From Jimgerdemannia flammicorona (taxonomy: Eukaryota > Mucoromycota > Endogonomycetes > Endogonales > Endogonaceae): a stretch of 18,275 nucleotides of DNA. This document shows positions 1 to 8,300 of the stretch, piece by piece. The stretch is taken from the NCBI GenBank assembly GCA_003990745.1, contig RBNI01002514.1:1-18275 (forward strand), in the 5' to 3' direction. The first letter of the stretch is position 1. Each line of letters opens with the position of its first letter. The translations under genes and the position numbers were made by a program. The notes below the pieces were generated by a model. The model saw only the letters and a list, made by a program, of their open reading frames with translations, had not been told where the DNA came from and did not search any database.

Positions 1-298
1 TCAGCAACGCATGATCGGATTTCAATGTTCTTGGTATCATTAGATAGGCCTTATTAAGGGCTTTCAAATGACACCAAGATCATCAAATTTGGATGATTAT
101 TCATCAAGTTATTGATGTAAACATTTAATTGTCTAATTTGGAAATCAAAACAATGGTTGATTCGAATCCGATTCGAATCCGATTCGAATCCCATCCAAGT
201 TGATCCGGATGGAATTCAATCTGAATCAATCCGAATCCAATCCGGATTAAATTGACTCGTTAGGAGCACTAGGTAGCTTGTAAGAAAAGGCTGTCTTC
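1..298. other. Left flank, no gene seen
   Basis: No convincing coding frame is visible. This stretch keeps many CpG dinucleotides, for example within the GATTCGAATCC repeat, in the two ATCCGG-containing motifs and at about position 257, whereas almost none follow for the next 17.8 kb. It therefore appears to lie outside the heavily mutated block. The part from 159 to about 250 is built of degenerate GAATCC, GATCCGG and GAATCAATCCG words. It could be host intergenic DNA or the edge of another repeat. Confidence 0.5.
159..191. repeat. 11-bp tandem repeat, three copies, palindromic core
   Basis: Three perfect head-to-tail copies of GATTCGAATCC occupy 159-169, 170-180 and 181-191. Each unit holds the 10-bp perfect palindrome GATTCGAATC. 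Degenerate relatives and two ATCCGGAT-like palindromes follow up to about 247. It could be a simple minisatellite or an array of binding sites for a dimeric factor. The sequence alone does not decide. Confidence 0.85.
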
Positions 299-537
299 TG
301 TGATGATGTCACCATTCTGAGATCACTGTTATAATATATAATAATTACTTTAGTTAGAGTTTATTTTTATATCTTTTCTTTAATCTTCTCTTGTCTTTTC
401 TTAAATATTCTATAATATTCTAGTATCTTCTAAATACTTTGAAATATTATCTTAATACTAAGACTTTACTAGAATATTTTATCTTTTTTTAATATTTTGT
501 ATTTTATCTTAGTTAGCTATAGAACTTTTTAGAATAT
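299..537. other. AT-rich stretch, possible LTR fragment
   Basis: This is very AT-rich DNA made of TTAGAATATT and ATCTTTT-like words, without a coding frame. It begins TGTGATGATGTCACC, and its first eight bases match the start of the main element's LTR at 538, which is TGTGATGAGC. Words such as TAGAATATTTT recur near the end of the 5' LTR at about 2000. It may be a truncated related LTR, but the match is short and the call is tentative. Confidence 0.25.
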
Positions 538-683
538 TGTGATGAGCAGCAGAATCATATAACTGAAATTATAAATTAGCCATATACCATATCTAGTGCA
601 CTAGGCAACCAAGACTGCTTTGCTGCATCAATCTGTATAATTAGCCAGAGATATTAGAAATAGTATATTTACCTATTCTGAAC

Positions 684-737
684 CAGTATACTATATCAGC
701 TCAGTATACTGTACCAGTCTAGTATACTATACTATCC
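684..737 (+). repeat. 18-19 bp tandem repeat in 5' LTR
   Basis: About three copies of a CAGTATACTRTAYCAGYCT-like unit begin at 684, 702 and 721, the last one partial. The 3' LTR carries only one copy at the matching place near 11830, so copy number changed after insertion or during recombination. The unit contains the palindrome AGTATACT. Confidence 0.75.
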
Positions 738-840
738 AGGAATACTTATCAAAGATAGTTATCTATAATTAGCTACATAGTAATCAGATAGCAACCATAA
801 CTATATAAAATACCTCAGAGATAAGAGTGAATAAACCTCA

Positions 841-1145
841 GTTCAAAAAGTCAAAGAAAAGCAGAAAGCTTCCTTTTCTACTCTGGTCTACTTTTCAATA
901 TGAAGATTAGTATACTTACCAGACTAAGTCAGAAGAGAATAAGTTCAAAAAGTCAAAGAAAAGTAGAAATATTTCTTTTCTACTCCAGTTTACTTTCCAA
1001 TATAAAGATTGGTATACTTACCAGACTAAGTCAGAAGAGAATGAGTCTAAAAAGTTAAAGAAAAGCAGAAAGCTTCCTTTTTCACTCTAGTTCACTTTCT
1101 GATACAAAGATTGATATATTTGCCAGACTAAGCCAGAAGAGAACA
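841..1145 (+). repeat. 102-bp tandem array in 5' LTR, three units plus a partial fourth
   Basis: Units begin at GTTCAAAAAG (841), GTTCAAAAAG (943), GTCTAAAAAG (1044) and a partial GTCCAAAAA (1146). The spacing is 101 to 103 bp. Each unit runs through AAAGAAAAGCAGAAAGCTTCC, a CTACTC/CACTTT stretch, AAGATTRRTATACTT and CCAGACTAAGYCAGAAGAGAA. The same array stands in the 3' LTR, so it is ancestral to this insertion. Confidence 0.88.
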
Positions 1146-1523
1146 AGTCCAAAAATCAAAGCAAAAGATAAGTCTACCTACTACACTTCAAGAGATATTT
1201 CTGTCAAAAGCAAAGGAGAAATGCCTGCTCTAAAGTCACTACTAGGAGATTGTAAGCTTACTTTCTACTTCAGTTCACTTTTTGATATAAAGAATGAGTT
1301 CATTTTCAAGAGAAGTCTGTTATATTTTTAGTTTACTTACCAGATAAGCCCAAAGAGAAGAATCTACTATTCCTAGAGAACCTGTTATAAGGAATCTTGC
1401 CATAAGCTAGTCTTCTGACACAACTTCACAGTAGAGCTAGTCTTTGATATAACTTGTTAGAAATTTCTACACTATCTGAGTTATTTTCCAGAAGCCTGCT
1501 AAATTAGAAAGAATTTATATTAT

Positions 1524-1590
1524 CTGAGTTATCTAAGTCATCTGAGTTATCTGAGTCATCTAAGTTATCCAAGTTATCAAGTTATCTGAT
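1524..1590 (+). repeat. 9-bp minisatellite in 5' LTR
   Basis: About seven copies of CTRAGTYAT follow one another with single-base transitions between units, for example CTGAGTTAT, CTAAGTCAT and CCAAGTTAT. A matching array occurs in the 3' LTR at about 12661-12730. Confidence 0.82.
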
Positions 1591-1633
1591 ATTCTTAGAG
1601 AACTTACTGATTTAGAAGAATCTATATCAAACT

Positions 1634-1684
1634 GAGTTATCTGTCAAATTGAGTTATCTGCCAAATTAAGTTATCTGTCAAATT
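1634..1684 (+). repeat. 17-bp tandem repeat in 5' LTR, three copies
   Basis: Copies of GAGTTATCTGTCAAATT occur at 1634-1650, 1651-1667 and 1668-1684, with one or two differences each. The 3' LTR has the counterpart near 12776-12826. The unit shares GAGTTATCTG with the 9-bp array just upstream, so the two arrays may have a common origin. Confidence 0.8.
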
Positions 1685-2032
1685 GTCTATATAAGAAATA
1701 CTACTAAGATTGTTATACCAGAAACTACACACTTTTAGAGATCATTGTACTATATAGAGATTATTATGCTATACAAGAGATTATTATATAGAAATTATAT
1801 ACTTTTGGAGATTATCACCTAAGAAGGAAACTACTAAATTGCCAGATTGTTCTATATAAGGAATTCTATCATGCTATACTAAATTGTCTATTACACATAT
1901 ACACATAAATCACTACTATACCTAGAGAACCATCTTAATAAGAAAATTGACCATTGAATTCAGATTGACTATTATACTACTAAATATCAATAAGAAATCT
2001 TAGAATATTTTGTTACTTTTTAACAAAGTAAC

Positions 2033-2046
2033 TGGGGGCTCAAGCC
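2033..2046 (+). promoter_or_regulatory. Primer binding site, tRNA-Pro-like
   Basis: TGGGGGCTCAAGCC lies seven bases after the likely LTR end. A primer binding site is complementary to a tRNA 3' end and so begins TGG. TGGGGGCTC is the start known for tRNA-Pro-primed retroelements such as murine leukaemia virus. Beyond the first nine bases the match to that known site stops, which may reflect the host tRNA or decay. A seven-base gap to the LTR is a little long, so the LTR end or the site may be slightly misplaced. Confidence 0.55.
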
Positions 2047-2169
2047 AAACTACATCAACCCCCAACCTTGTAATTTCTATTGAGTCAGATACATTATATT
2101 TGAGGGCTCAACTGAGAAGATTTTCAAAATTTGGCCTCAAAATTGATGTAACTTTTCAGCTCATAAGAA

Positions 2170-3775
2170 CTCATAGTCAAACTAGATACATTTGATATAA
2201 TACTAATCTCTACTACTACAAAAGAACTAGTTATCACTAGCATTTGAATAGGAAGAGAAGTAATCACTTTGAGACTTGCTAACTATTCAGCATTAGAAGG
2301 ATCTTAACAGGAAGCTAGTATAGTATAGAATCTCTAGCCAGTACCAACAGACTTATTACTAGACCAATCAGATCAACCAGATTACACAGGCAGCCCTACC
2401 AGAGTCTTTGATGAGCTTGCATAACAACTTGAAGACCTCATTGAATAAGTCTAATTTCCTATAGAAGTTCTACCAATTTAACCTATTAAACCTCTACTAC
2501 CAACTGTCACAGAATAAGAAGACCAAGGAGTAGTCTCTTCAAGAATATCCAGACCTATTGTACCTCACTCAAGATCTCTAACACCATCCTCAGGATACCC
2601 AAGTATTCAAAACTCCAGTAAAAATTCAGAGAGTAAATCAGAATCAGAATCAGAATCAGAATTAGAATTAGAATCAGTACCAGAATTAGTACTAGAATCA
2701 GAACCAGAACTAGAAGACAGTGATGATAAAATAGCTATTTCATTGCCAATCTTTGCAGGATATCCAGAAGAAGACCAAAGAGAATTTCTTAATATAATTG
2801 AAGAAATTGCAGCTCTGAAGAACCTCTCTCTCAAAAGAAAGATTGCTATCTATAAGGCCCAACTCAGAGAATCAGCTAAAGGAATTTTTACTTGAGCAAG
2901 GAATGATCTAAACTCAGACCTTGGAGCAGTTTTGCAACACCAACCTGACTAGCAAAGTATGAAGCCATAACCTACTGACTTATTGAAAAGTATACAGGAA
3001 ACAAGATCTACTACAAGATACAGAAATCTATCATAAGAATGAAGATGAATCTTAAAGAATTGCCTAGAGTATTCTTCACAAGAATTCAAAAGAGAATGTA
3101 TGCTACTAGATTCAATACCATCAATTAAGACATCATAGGTCCACTGACCTTTATGAATGAGATTTCTCCAAACATTACTCAGTATATCTGCCCTCTAGAC
3201 ATCAGAAGGTCTGAAGAATAAGTAGATGCAGTCTAAGGATTTTTCAATATCAGACAAAGAACTATCTGGAGTGACCATGATAAGAAGGATAACAAGAAAG
3301 ATATCTTGGTCAAAGCCCTACAAGGACTCCTTCAAGGATAGGAAAGATCTGAAGAAAGAAGGCCAGCCAAAGAAGAGAAGAAAGAAATAAATAAAATCTA
3401 AGATCTCAGCTCCAAGTTGGATTGATTGGTCGAGCAGATTGAAAAACTCACTATATGTTAAAATCAGAGCTACCTACAAGACAACAGAGGATATATACCA
3501 CAAAGGAACCAAGGTTATCCACCCAGAGATAATAGGAGCTATCAGCAAGAAGAAAGAAGATTCTCTGTCTAGGACAGAGCCCAAGTTCAGTGCTTCCACT
3601 GTGGATAATTTGGATACTATGCTACTGAATGTGACAACAAAAAAAGTAACTGAAGGAACTCAGAACCACCAAATCAAAGAAATGAAACTCAGTATAAGAA
3701 GACTAAAGCCCATCCTGTTGAAGACTTTAAAGAAGAAAGCAACAGTGAAGACTACAGTGATCTAGACTTGTACTC
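2170..3775 (+). pseudogene. gag: gag remnant with CCHC zinc knuckle
   Basis: One frame can be followed from about 2170 to 2930. It contains an acidic Ser-Glu repeat at about 2638-2676 and then a capsid-like segment (LPIFAGYPEEDQREF and on) from about 2737. After a frameshift near 2950 another frame carries helical capsid-like sequence, a Lys/Arg/Glu-rich stretch and a knuckle at 3591-3632. The knuckle reads C-x2-C-x4-Y-x4-C, so the zinc-binding His has become Tyr (CAC to TAC), and there is a TAA just before it. In the ancestor Gag formed the particle and bound the RNA. TAA and TAG sit mostly where Gln is expected. The start codon could not be fixed because the leader also has open stretches. 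Capsid identity rests on position and the knuckle. Confidence 0.72.
2638..2676 (+). repeat. 6-bp repeat coding for Ser-Glu
   Basis: TCAGAA units, some decayed to TTAGAA, run in the gag frame and encode alternating Ser and Glu (Leu-Glu where decayed). They belong to an acidic, probably disordered segment ahead of the capsid-like region. On the opposite strand they read as a Ser/Asp-rich shadow frame that should not be annotated. Confidence 0.8.
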
Positions 3776-3899
3776 AGTCAAAGTCATCATCAGAAAGCAG
3801 TCTACCCAGTAGAAAAAAGAAAGAGACCTGTAGGAAGACTATCCAGGAATACCAGTAGAAGAATTCAAGAGAAAACTGAAGAACATAAAGAGGAATAAG

Positions 3900-4455
3900 T
3901 AGAAATACCTTCCTGATCTCTCTCATCTTTTATTTCTGAAACAAATGAACTATCTTTAAAGAATAAAGAAATAGAGCCAGAAGAACAAGAGCCTGCTTCT
4001 CTGAAGTCCAAGAAGAAGTATACTCCAAAGATCATATTCAGAGATATCTATAATGAAGTCTGGCAAAAGATTCAGAAAGCCAAGATAGAAGTCTCTCTCT
4101 TACAGGTTCTGCAACTGATACCAGCTAGAGTCTGAAATAAGTTGTTAAAAACCACTAAGTCTAGCACTGGCTGAGTTCCAATTATATAGTAAGAATCAGC
4201 TCCTACTTTTATTCAAGCTGTAGAGAGATATGTCAGCACCTATCTACATAGAGATATTGGAGGACAAAAGGCAAAAATCCTCATAGGTATAGGAGTAGCT
4301 ATCTGTGTTATTGCTAAATAATTTCTGGATACCCTCCAATGACCCATTGATGGACTATCTAATCTCAGTATCATAGTAGCAGATAGAGCCCAAACTCAAT
4401 CTCTTGGAGAGGTATAAAATATTACTGTAAGAGAGTTACTTGTTAAGATAACTGT
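3900..4455 (+). pseudogene. pol: pol N-terminus and first part of aspartic protease
   Basis: A frame running from about 3923 has an acidic, Lys-rich lead, a helical stretch (YNEVWQKIQKAK) and then the protease at about 4200. The active-site region at 4277-4306 reads ILIGIGVAICVI, where the family has a D-[ST]-G-A core. The codon for the catalytic Asp is now GGT (4286-4288). Downstream, ADRAQTQSLGEV followed by ITVRELL matches the flap and second strand region of retropepsins. TGA and TAA break the frame several times. The homology stops at about 4455 where the nested element begins, and the rest of the domain resumes at about 6475. The acting enzyme would have cut Gag-Pol and is dead here. 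Confidence 0.7.
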
Positions 4456-5054
4456 TATATAGTTCTGAAAGGGTTTTCTGGAAGTTCTGGATATTCTGGA
4501 AGACTGTTTTCTTAAGGTCAAGATCAATTTCATATGGAGTATATCCTCTATATATATTGATTTTAAGATTAGGTTGATGTCTCAACCAAAGTTCTTTCTT
4601 AGACTAGTTTTAGATATTTAGGATTTTCCATATTTCAGAAAGTTTAAGAAACTAAGACCAGCTTAGTTGAATTGGCATATTGCTGCAGACAATACCCAAT
4701 TAGGAAATTTTGTGATGGGTTTAGAAGTGAGACCTAATGGGGAGTGAATTTTCTTAAGAGTAGTTTGTGGATTATTAAATAGATTTATTCACTATTCATG
4801 ATATTGCTATACTAGGAGTAGTTGTGTGAAGGAATATTGTGAGGAAGTGTTCAGGAATGTTCTTGTATATTTGACTCTGAGATTCTGAGGTCTGGGGGAG
4901 GGGGTATTTATACTAGTGAGGGACTATCTGAGCTATGCTAAATATGGGTGTAGTACTTAGTACCTCGCTGAGTCAGAATGCAGTTATATAATATAAGTGT
5001 AATCTGATATATCAAGGGATCATCTGACTGCTGAGTCAGTTCACAGTCATGTCA
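4449..5054 (-). repeat. Possible LTR of the nested element
   Basis: Read on the minus strand, this begins TGACATGACTGTGAACTGAC and ends ACTATATAACA, giving TG and CA ends at 5054 and 4449. A TATAAATACCCCC box followed by a pyrimidine-rich stretch lies at about 4901-4913, roughly 150 bases in, which suits an LTR promoter. A second LTR at the other end of the insert is not seen, and no polypurine tract precedes it, so this could instead be a 3' untranslated region. Confidence 0.3.
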
Positions 5055-5101
5055 TACAAGACTAATCTAACTATACTATAACTGTTAAGCTATCTATAGA
5101 T

Positions 5102-6180
5102 TTAGATACTATCTGGGTAGTCTTCAATGATATCACCATCAATGACATTATCTCTGATGAAGTAGTTATCTAGAAAGAGTTGTTCATGGATTAATTCTTC
5201 TTGTTCACTGAGATAATAATATATTGGGACTTTGTCACTATTCTATAGGATAGCATTATCTGTCTTGTATACTAAGTAAGATATTGGAGGGGTGTATTGT
5301 CTCTTTCATTGGATTTGCTATCTGCATACCTTCTATAAGTTACAGCACTATGAGTTGCTGAGTTATAGTAAGCTGGTGGCTGTGGTTCATATTGCTTGTA
5401 CTCAGGTGGCAGAGTTGTTGGTTTGATCTCGAGGGTTATCTAGAGATATAGGTTGTGTTCTCCAGTCTCTTTATTATAGTTGAAATAATCAGGAGTGAAT
5501 GTGAGTTAGTACTTATGCTAGTGGTCATTGTCCCAATAAGTCTTATAGATAGTTATAAACTGTTGTAAGTTTATTTGTAAGGTTAGCAGTATAATCAGAG
5601 TTGGTAGAGATCCTTGGCTAGAGATCATGTCAGTATCAGAAGAATCATTATCTTCTGCTTTGTCTCTATCAAATCAGATTATATTATAGACATCCTTTAT
5701 GGCATATCCAACTTGAGGCATTTGCAGGATATGGTCATCAGGGTGCAAGAAGGTTCTATCTGTAGTCTGAACATACTTGAGGTACTTGTGGTTGAGTTTT
5801 TGTATCATGTCATCTATTTGGCTATAGGACAGAGTAGTGATCATTTCGGCAGTAGTAATTCAGAGGCAGAGAATAACAGTGCTATACTCATAAAAGAGTT
5901 CTCGATGTTTGCAGGCAATGAGTTTCTGGTATTGAGACATCTAGATAATATTATGGTAGTGTTTGACCATATTTTCTAGGAGGCAGTCAATCTGATAGTA
6001 GCTTGAGATTTGTCCAATTCAGTGAGCCTCACTAAGCATATTCAGGGCATTCCATCAGGCTTCAATGAAGTAGAGAGGTGCTAAGCTATGAATATTCATG
6101 AGAGGCAGAGGGAGTGTGGCTTGGTTGATAATGGCATTTCAAATGTCAGCATGGATACAGTTATAGATCTTAGTGGTCAT
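5102..6180 (-). pseudogene. Unrecognised coding remnant in the nested element
   Basis: Minus-strand reading starts at an ATG (6178-6180) preceded by an A-rich, G-poor leader typical of a fungal 5' untranslated region. It ends at a TAA (5102-5104). One frame runs for most of the length with scattered TGA, TAA and TAG codons, then shifts at about 5290 into a frame that continues to an acidic C-terminus (DNVIDGDIIEDYPDSI). The N-terminal half looks helical (MLSEAH, SSYYQIDCLLENMVKHYHNI). The middle is Pro/Tyr-rich (PPEYKQYEPQPPAYY). Ancestral length would be about 360 residues. I do not recognise the family. It could be a gag-like protein of a non-autonomous element or a captured host gene. Open frames on the + strand here, including 5614-5979, look like shadows. 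Confidence 0.5.
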
Positions 6181-6298
6181 GTTTGTGTATGTTCAGGAGT
6201 TGGGATTGTTTGTTTAGTTTGTTTTGATTCTCTGTTTCAATGTACTTGATATTTGGTCCTGATTGATAAAATTCTGTTTGTGTAAATCTTATATTCCA

Positions 6299-6450
6299 TG
6301 ACTTCATATTGACTTAGCTTTGTATGCTGTGACTTCAGTTTGACTCAGCTTTATGATCTTGCATGTGATTTCTGAATTCATTCAAAGGTCACATGTGATT
6401 TCAGTAGCTTGTTCAGAGGGTGACATATAATTTCAGTAGCTTGGAGGTTG
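6299..6450 (-). repeat. About five degenerate 31-bp repeats upstream of the nested gene
   Basis: Words related to GTGACTTCAGTTTGACTCAGC recur near 6298, 6329, 6365, 6395 and 6426, about 30 to 36 bases apart. The best pairs are TGACTTCA..TTGACT.AGCTTT (6299 and 6330) and GTGATTTCAGTAGCTTG against ATAATTTCAGTAGCTTG (6395 and 6426). They lie upstream of the minus-strand gene remnant and close to the insert end. Subterminal repeats that bind a transposase or a promoter array are both possible. Confidence 0.6.
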
Positions 6451-6474
6451 TGCACTTACAATTACTATCTCTCT

Positions 6475-6580
6475 GGGACATATTTAGTTCTCTATCCTGA
6501 AAGCTATGAAGCCATTACCTATGATATAATCCTTGGCATCAACTGGATAAAGAAAATGAATACAGTTGTTAATATCAGTC
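6475..6580 (+). pseudogene. pol: pol: protease C-terminal part
   Basis: The reading TYLVLYPESYEAI followed by YDIILGINWI (to about 6550) is the last strand and the I-L-G-x-x-W motif that closes retroviral-type proteases. It is the continuation of the protease interrupted at about 4455. A TAA follows at about 6580. Confidence 0.7.
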
Positions 6581-7890
6581 AATAAGTACTCAAGATTAAC
6601 TAATGAGACAAGAAGTAGAAGAAGAAGAAAGTCACTATCTAGAAAGAATATGCCAGCAGTGAAGAGTCTATCATAGAAGAAGAAGAAGAACTAAAGATAG
6701 AAATGACCCCAGACTCAATCCCCAAATCTATCTAGTAGATAATAGACCAGAAGACAATGTGTGGGCCAGAAATACTATCTTTATCACCATCAGAGCTATT
6801 ATAGAACAGATCAAAGAATGCCCCACTTATCTCAAAGACACAACTGTCTCAAACATTTATCCAAGATTATGGAACAAGAAATTCACCTGGCACAGTCTGC
6901 TCTGAGTGCAGAAGAAAAAAAAAAGAAGTATAGATATATCCTGAAGATACTCATAGTCAAAGCTGTAGAAATATAAGTAATTTCAGATCAAGAATCATCT
7001 AAAGAAACCCCCAAGTAAGAGGCTCTTGAACAAGAAGTATCTGGAGAGAAAGAAGTCTCCAAACTCATTCCCTGAGATGATTCTCACTAGATATTATCAG
7101 AAGATAATGACCCCTGGAATATCAAAGAAGGACTCAGTATAATTCTCATTATTTAAAGCAAGAAATATATTAGGAAAGAGTCTTTTGGCTAGGAAGATAT
7201 CTACATCAAATGATCTTCCACTCTCCCCAAGACTACTGCTATTAGTGCTATCTACTGGATCAATAAGAAAGACAAAGACTTCAAAAGTCAGAACTCTCAA
7301 CTATAGTTGTACAGTCAACCACCTTCTAGGAAGTCACTACAAAGTTACAAAGCCAAGCCAGAGGACAAGGTCTTTTTACCTGAACAGAAGTATATCTCTT
7401 GGCTACCCTGTCTCTAACTTATGACCAATATAGATACTAATTCCCAAGATAATAAGAGATCAATAACTAAGAACAGCATTTTTGAGCAATAGGATATTGC
7501 AACTATAAAAGACACTCAGACTACTGATATTGCAGATATCAGAAGATTCATCTTAGCTAGGATGTTGAAATCCATATATTAAAGAGAGAAGATAATAGAG
7601 ATCAGATCCAAAAAAGCTAAGCCAAGAAATCAGGAAGAAGGACTCCTAAGATCTACAATTTGAGAGAAGATATCCTAGCTCTCATCAGATATACAATCTA
7701 CTGAGGATGGGTAGAAGATGCCACCAACTTTATAGAAGTCCTAGACCCTATAAGAAAGAGAGAAATCAATTATCTCTAAGATTCCTCTACTGGAGTCAGA
7801 TGGCTGTACCTTAATATCAGAGACTAGAGGCTCTTTACTAGTGGAGCTTCAGCCCAAGAACTCAGCAAAGATGTTGCCCAGTATGTTCTA
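6580..7890 (+). pseudogene. pol: pol: long unknown linker between protease and dUTPase
   Basis: About 1.3 kb of degraded coding sequence lies between protease and dUTPase. It is rich in Lys, Glu, Ser and Ile, with an acidic Glu run at about 6675-6700 and many stops and frame changes. From about 7660 one frame stays readable into the dUTPase (YNLREDILALIRY, then GWVEDATNFIEVLDPIRK, and FTSGASAQELSKDVAQYVL). No motif of a known enzyme was recognised. The open frames at 6761-6976 and 7185-7424 seem to be chance or partial readings of this linker. It may be a disordered spacer or a lost extra domain. Confidence 0.5.
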
Positions 7891-7894
7891 CTAT

Positions 7895-8300
7895 ATTCCA
7901 AAGTCAAACCTCTGACCAAAGCTCACTAAGAAGATATAGGATATAATCTACAGTCTGGAGAATGAATCTATCAAGTCTGGAAGAATATTGGTATTCAGAA
8001 CTAGACTAGCCATATAGCCATCCAAAGGAACTTACATCTAACTGACCTTGAGGTCTAGACTTGCCAGAAAAGGAGTAATTATAGAAGGAGGAACTATAGA
8101 CCCAGAATATATAGGTGAAATTAAGATCATTCTATATAATATTGATACAGAATGGTATTGAATCTTTAGAGGGCAGAAGATCACTCAAACAGTCTTCATA
8201 AAGATCAAAACCCCTCAATTATAAGAAGTCTCCAAACTAATTGAAGAAATAAGATAAGCTGAAAAATTGGAAAACTCAGATAAGAAAGAAGTACATCTCT
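7895..8300 (+). pseudogene. pol: pol: dUTPase domain remnant
   Basis: dUTPase splits dUTP into dUMP and pyrophosphate, which keeps uracil out of new cDNA. Seen here in order: KVKPLTKAH leading to motif 1 EDIGYNL (7930-7950, family A-G-Y-D-L); then, after a one-base frame change, GRILV and RLAI; KGTY with motif 2 LRSRLARKGV (8048-8077); motif 3 GGTIDPEYIGE (8087-8119) with its catalytic Asp and the stacking Tyr retained; ILYN; motif 4 RGQKITQ (8168-8188); and a possible motif 5 KLENS (8264-8278), which is GFGSS after G-to-A changes. Stops are present at 8015, 8039, 8159, 8222 and 8255. Length, about 130 codons, matches a trimeric dUTPase subunit. Inactive now. The call rests on spacing and order of four clear motifs. 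Confidence 0.87.

Larger units (their letters stand above)
538..2025 (+). repeat. 5' LTR
   Basis: It starts TGTGATGAGC and probably ends TTTTTAACA at 2025, giving TGT and ACA ends. The start aligns with the 3' LTR from 11681, with differences that are nearly all G/A or C/T. At about 1490 bp it is long for a fungal Gypsy LTR, mainly because it holds several tandem arrays at 684-737, 841-1145, 1524-1590 and 1634-1684. The downstream boundary is inferred from the ACA end and the following primer-site-like sequence, because the matching part of the 3' LTR is missing. No clear TATA box was singled out in this AT-rich DNA. Confidence 0.88.
4449..6475 (-). mobile_element. Nested insertion of about 2 kb in the protease
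   Basis: Protease homology stops at about 4455 and resumes at about 6475, so roughly 2 kb was inserted. The insert has its own coding remnant on the minus strand (5102-6180), an A-rich, G-poor leader in front of it, an array of about 31-bp repeats at 6299-6450, and an LTR-like segment at 4449-5054. It keeps about four CpGs in 2 kb against about three in the 10 kb around it, which fits a later arrival. Neither end is fixed to the base, and neither terminal inverted repeats nor a target duplication were identified. Class is unknown; a non-autonomous, 5'-truncated LTR element is one reading. Confidence 0.6.

Noticed and set aside
841..1145. CRISPR-like array because of regular spacing
   Set aside because: The whole 102-bp unit is repeated without unique spacers, it recurs in both LTRs, and the context is a eukaryotic retrotransposon.
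2607..2834. Minus-strand Ser/Asp-rich small protein
   Set aside because: It is the complement of the TCAGAA repeat in gag, which fits the + frame that leads to the capsid-like region.
5614..5979. Open frame of 121 codons on the + strand
   Set aside because: It overlaps the better supported minus-strand remnant (5102-6180) and has no family resemblance; it is taken as a shadow.
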